The notes under the pieces were generated by a model that worked only from the letters and a program-made list of their open reading frames with translations, was not told the DNA's origin and made no database searches. Below are positions 5,915 to 7,997 of a stretch of DNA of 7,997 bases, one piece after another; positions within the stretch are counted from its first letter, which is position 1, and each line of letters starts with the position of its first letter. The stretch covers positions 1 to 7,997 of the forward strand of contig JACQVM010000390.1 of assembly GCA_016209785.1 (NCBI GenBank). The letters run 5' to 3'. The translations under genes and the position numbers were made by a program. This DNA comes from Candidatus Melainabacteria bacterium. GTDB taxonomy: Bacteria > Cyanobacteriota > Vampirovibrionia > Obscuribacterales > Obscuribacteraceae.

Positions 5915-7997
5915 ATGTTGTCCCAGGAGTGCTGCCAGGTAAAACCATCGTTGGTGAAGGCAGGGAATCATTGCTTGCCAGTTTGGCTTTCAATGTTGCC
6001 TGTTAGTCCAGTTGTACATATTGCTGTGCTTGTAGCTATTGTCTGGAGCTGTTTTGGACGTACATTAGGGAGTTACTTTCTAGCTGACGATTTTGCTGAA
6101 GTACATTATGTGTCCACCATTTTTAATGGTGGATTAAGGATTCTCTGGGCTAATTTTACAGGTCCTTACATGCAAAACCCTGCTTTGCATGTGTGGCGTC
6201 CTTGGATGCTCATGACGCAGGTTTTTGACTACCTGCTTTGGGGACCTAATGCATGTGGCTTTTACTTGTCTAATTTGCTCTACTTTACTTTGGACGTGGT
6301 GCTTTTGTACCTTGTTGTCCGCTTGCTAACCAATACCTGGTCCTTGTGGCGTTCAGGCTGGGCTGCGCTGTTGGCAGCTGCCTTGTTTGCAACAAACCCA
6401 TTGCATTGCGAGAGCATCTCCTGGATGGTTGGACGTGTTGACGGGGATTGCTGCTTTTATTATTTGGCTAGCCTGTATTTGTTGCTTAATCAGCTCCAGA
6501 AACCTAACGCGTTTAAGCTAGGACTAGCAATTCTTTGCTATTGGCTCGCGTTGTTTACCAAGGAAATGGCTATTGGTCTGCCTATCCTTGTTACTGCTAT
6601 TGGATTTTTCTGGGCAGAGCCAGCAAAACAAACTTCATCTGTGAGATCTGCCGTTGGCAGGCAATTGCAATCAACTCTTGCCTTAAGTTGGCCACTGTGG
6701 GCGTCTACCGTTGTCTACTTTGCCTTACGTTATCTGGCACTAGGAACTCTTATTGGTGGGTACACTGGCGGGATGGAGACAAGTCAAATTGAAGGAATGA
6801 CTGGGCGCTGGCTGGATGTTGATACGGTGAGGCGCTTGTTTTTCCCTTTCAGTTACTCACTTTATGGCTCAGCTAGCATTTACTCTCAGCTCTTGAGCTT
6901 TTGTTATCTAGTTCTAGGTGCAGTCATTGTGCTGAAGGCTCTGGCAGGAAGGCTGTCTTTCAAGTATTGGGCTTTGCTGTTAGTCTGGATGGTAAGTAGT
7001 GTTGTGCCAATTTACCGATTGTGGGGGTTAGGCAGCAACCTTGAAGGGGCGCGCTTTTATTTCTTTTTGTCTTTGCCGCTAAGCCTGATGTGGCCAATAC
7101 TAACTTTTCAGTCAGATGAAGCAGGTAAGACAGCAGGGCTTAGCAATAAGCTGGACACAAGGCTTGTTGTAGTTTGCTCGTTGACATTACTTGCTATGGC
7201 AGTAATCCTTTATCGGGCAGCATACGCCACTAACTTGCTGTGGGTACATGCAGGCAAGGAAGTGAAAATGTTGTCACAAAAGTGTCAGGAACTTGCTCAA
7301 TCAACTCCTAGCGGTAGCCAGATTGTAATTCTAGGCATACCTAGCGATCATGGTGGTGCGCACCTTATATTAAACAGTCACACTTTTGAACTTATGCTTG
7401 GTCCGCCTTTTATCCAGCAGTCCCTTGGACAAAGGTTTCTTACCTTTGAGCCAGTTTTTTTTGGTGGCGCTGAATTCATCAATGCCAGCCGCTTAAGACA
7501 ATGTCTAGATACAAAAGGGGTCATTGGGCCGTTGGTATGGGGTAGCCAAGAAAAGACATTTTTGCCAGTCAGTTGGCAAGCCAGTTCCATGTCAGACAAT
7601 CAATTGGGACACAGTGGCAGGGTAGGAGAGTTGTCCTACAAGGGCTGGAGCAGTTGGGTAGAAGGGCATGCCACAGCAAGAATAAGCTCAGGGGTTATGT
7701 GTCTTAGTAACGTCCAGGAAGGTGATGGACTGAGGCTTGATTCTGTCAACATCAATCCTTTAAATGTTGATTTTCTGGAGTTTGAGCTAAAACACTCGCC
7801 CACCAAAAGCCCAGTATATGTGAAGGTTTTATGGAAAGGAGCATTGGCAGGTCAAACAGCCCTTAAGACAAGCACCTTTCCAGTTGCTAATGAGAGTAGT
7901 GTGGAGCTCTTAGAAAATAATGCTAAGACATTTCAAACAGTCAGGGTCAGGCTGTCCAGTTTTTGGCGGTGGTTTGCTGTAGGGGATATCACAGAAC
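5915..7997 (+). CDS. TMTC/PMT-like GT-C membrane glycosyltransferase with C-terminal extracytoplasmic region, 3' end cut by window edge
   Basis: The frame is open from a TAA at 5867-5869 to the right edge, giving 694 residues from ATG 5915 and no stop. About ten to eleven membrane helices lie between residues 32 and 433. After the first is FLADDF (55-60), the acidic pair of GT-C enzymes. WRPWML (94-99), NPLHCESISWMVGRVDGD (161-178), LFTKEMAIGLP (213-223) and LEGARFYFFLSLPLSL (376-391) resemble the blocks of TMTC/PMT-like O-mannosyltransferases that use polyprenyl-phosphate sugars. Residues from about 440 onward are soluble and probably outside the membrane; I do not recognise this domain, and no TPR repeats are seen. 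The start is uncertain. ATG 5915 has only AAGG two bases before it; ATG 5993 (668 residues, close to helix 1) has no ribosome site; TTG 5975 has AGGG nine bases before it. A TATAAG at 5865-5870 is a weak -10 candidate. The gene is divergent from galE. The GT-C class is likely; donor and acceptor are unknown. Confidence 0.8.
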   Translation, partial: MLSQECCQVKPSLVKAGNHCLPVWLSMLPVSPVVHIAVLVAIVWSCFGRTLGSYFLADDFAEVHYVSTIFNGGLRILWANFTGPYMQNPALHVWRPWMLMTQVFDYLLWGPNACGFYLSNLLYFTLDVVLLYLVVRLLTNTWSLWRSGWAALLAAALFATNPLHCESISWMVGRVDGDCCFYYLASLYLLLNQLQKPNAFKLGLAILCYWLALFTKEMAIGLPILVTAIGFFWAEPAKQTSSVRSAVGRQLQSTLALSWPLWASTVVYFALRYLALGTLIGGYTGGMETSQIEGMTGRWLDVDTVRRLFFPFSYSLYGSASIYSQLLSFCYLVLGAVIVLKALAGRLSFKYWALLLVWMVSSVVPIYRLWGLGSNLEGARFYFFLSLPLSLMWPILTFQSDEAGKTAGLSNKLDTRLVVVCSLTLLAMAVILYRAAYATNLLWVHAGKEVKMLSQKCQELAQSTPSGSQIVILGIPSDHGGAHLILNSHTFELMLGPPFIQQSLGQRFLTFEPVFFGGAEFINASRLRQCLDTKGVIGPLVWGSQEKTFLPVSWQASSMSDNQLGHSGRVGELSYKGWSSWVEGHATARISSGVMCLSNVQEGDGLRLDSVNINPLNVDFLEFELKHSPTKSPVYVKVLWKGALAGQTALKTSTFPVANESSVELLENNAKTFQTVRVRLSSFWRWFAVGDITE

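Noticed and set aside
5723..5971. 82-residue hydrophobic minus-strand frame upstream of galE
   Set aside because: It overlaps the start of the plus-strand membrane protein gene and covers the galE promoter region. It has no recognisable motif and no clear ribosome site. Its hydrophobicity fits chance.
6535..6792. 85-residue plus-strand frame
   Set aside because: It is an out-of-frame reading within the plus-strand GT-C gene, whose own frame is uninterrupted and carries the family motifs.
7378..7599. 73-residue minus-strand frame
   Set aside because: It is antisense to the C-terminal region of the plus-strand gene, with no motif or ribosome site supporting it.
5993..7997. Suspicion that the plus-strand region was a decayed or frameshifted gene
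   Set aside because: Codon-by-codon reading shows one uninterrupted frame from 5870 to the edge with intact motifs, so the gene is cut by the window and not broken.

Overview
The window is a bacterial glycan-assembly locus. It has two convergent-reading-away halves: a leftward run of five minus-strand genes (1..5695) and a divergent plus-strand gene (about 5915 to the right edge). Both edge genes are cut by the window. Coding density, short gaps, Shine-Dalgarno-like AAGGA sites and the absence of introns point to a bacterium with mid-range GC. Nothing in the sequence fixes the phylum. The mix of GT-C membrane enzymes and sugar epimerases would fit many environmental lineages (for example non-photosynthetic relatives of Cyanobacteria), but that is a guess.

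Minus strand, in transcription order: (1) galE, a UDP-glucose 4-epimerase (5695 to 4712), preceded by an extended -10 promoter and a good ribosome binding site. (2) A GT-B fold, GT4-type cytoplasmic glycosyltransferase (4583 to 3126) with an inserted four-cysteine segment. (3) A second NAD-dependent sugar epimerase/dehydratase (3101 to 2145), about 25 bases downstream. (4) After a 123-base gap holding a perfect inverted repeat, a GT2 polyprenyl-phosphate glycosyltransferase of the GtrB/DPM1/ArnC type (2021 to 1002). (5) A polytopic GT-C-type membrane glycosyltransferase (1015 leftward off the edge), which overlaps gene 4 by 14 bases.

Plus strand: a long, uninterrupted membrane protein (at least 668 to 694 residues, no stop before the edge) resembling the TMTC/PMT-like GT-C enzymes. 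It carries an N-terminal ADDF motif, an NPLHCESISW...GRVDGD segment and a C-terminal region of about 250 residues outside the membrane.

How the genes may work together (inference): GalE and the second epimerase supply nucleotide sugars. The GT4 enzyme builds a glycan in the cytoplasm. The GT2 enzyme charges a lipid phosphate carrier with one sugar, and the GT-C enzymes use such lipid-linked sugars on the outer face of the membrane to decorate a glycan or protein. No flippase, polymerase, ligase or initiating phosphoglycosyltransferase is visible, so the locus must extend beyond the window or depend on genes elsewhere. No RNA genes, insertion sequences, CRISPR arrays, phage genes or clear intrinsic terminators were seen. 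I found no convincing undescribed system; the points most worth a second look are the GT2/GT-C overlap and the large divergent GT-C protein with its unassigned C-terminal region.
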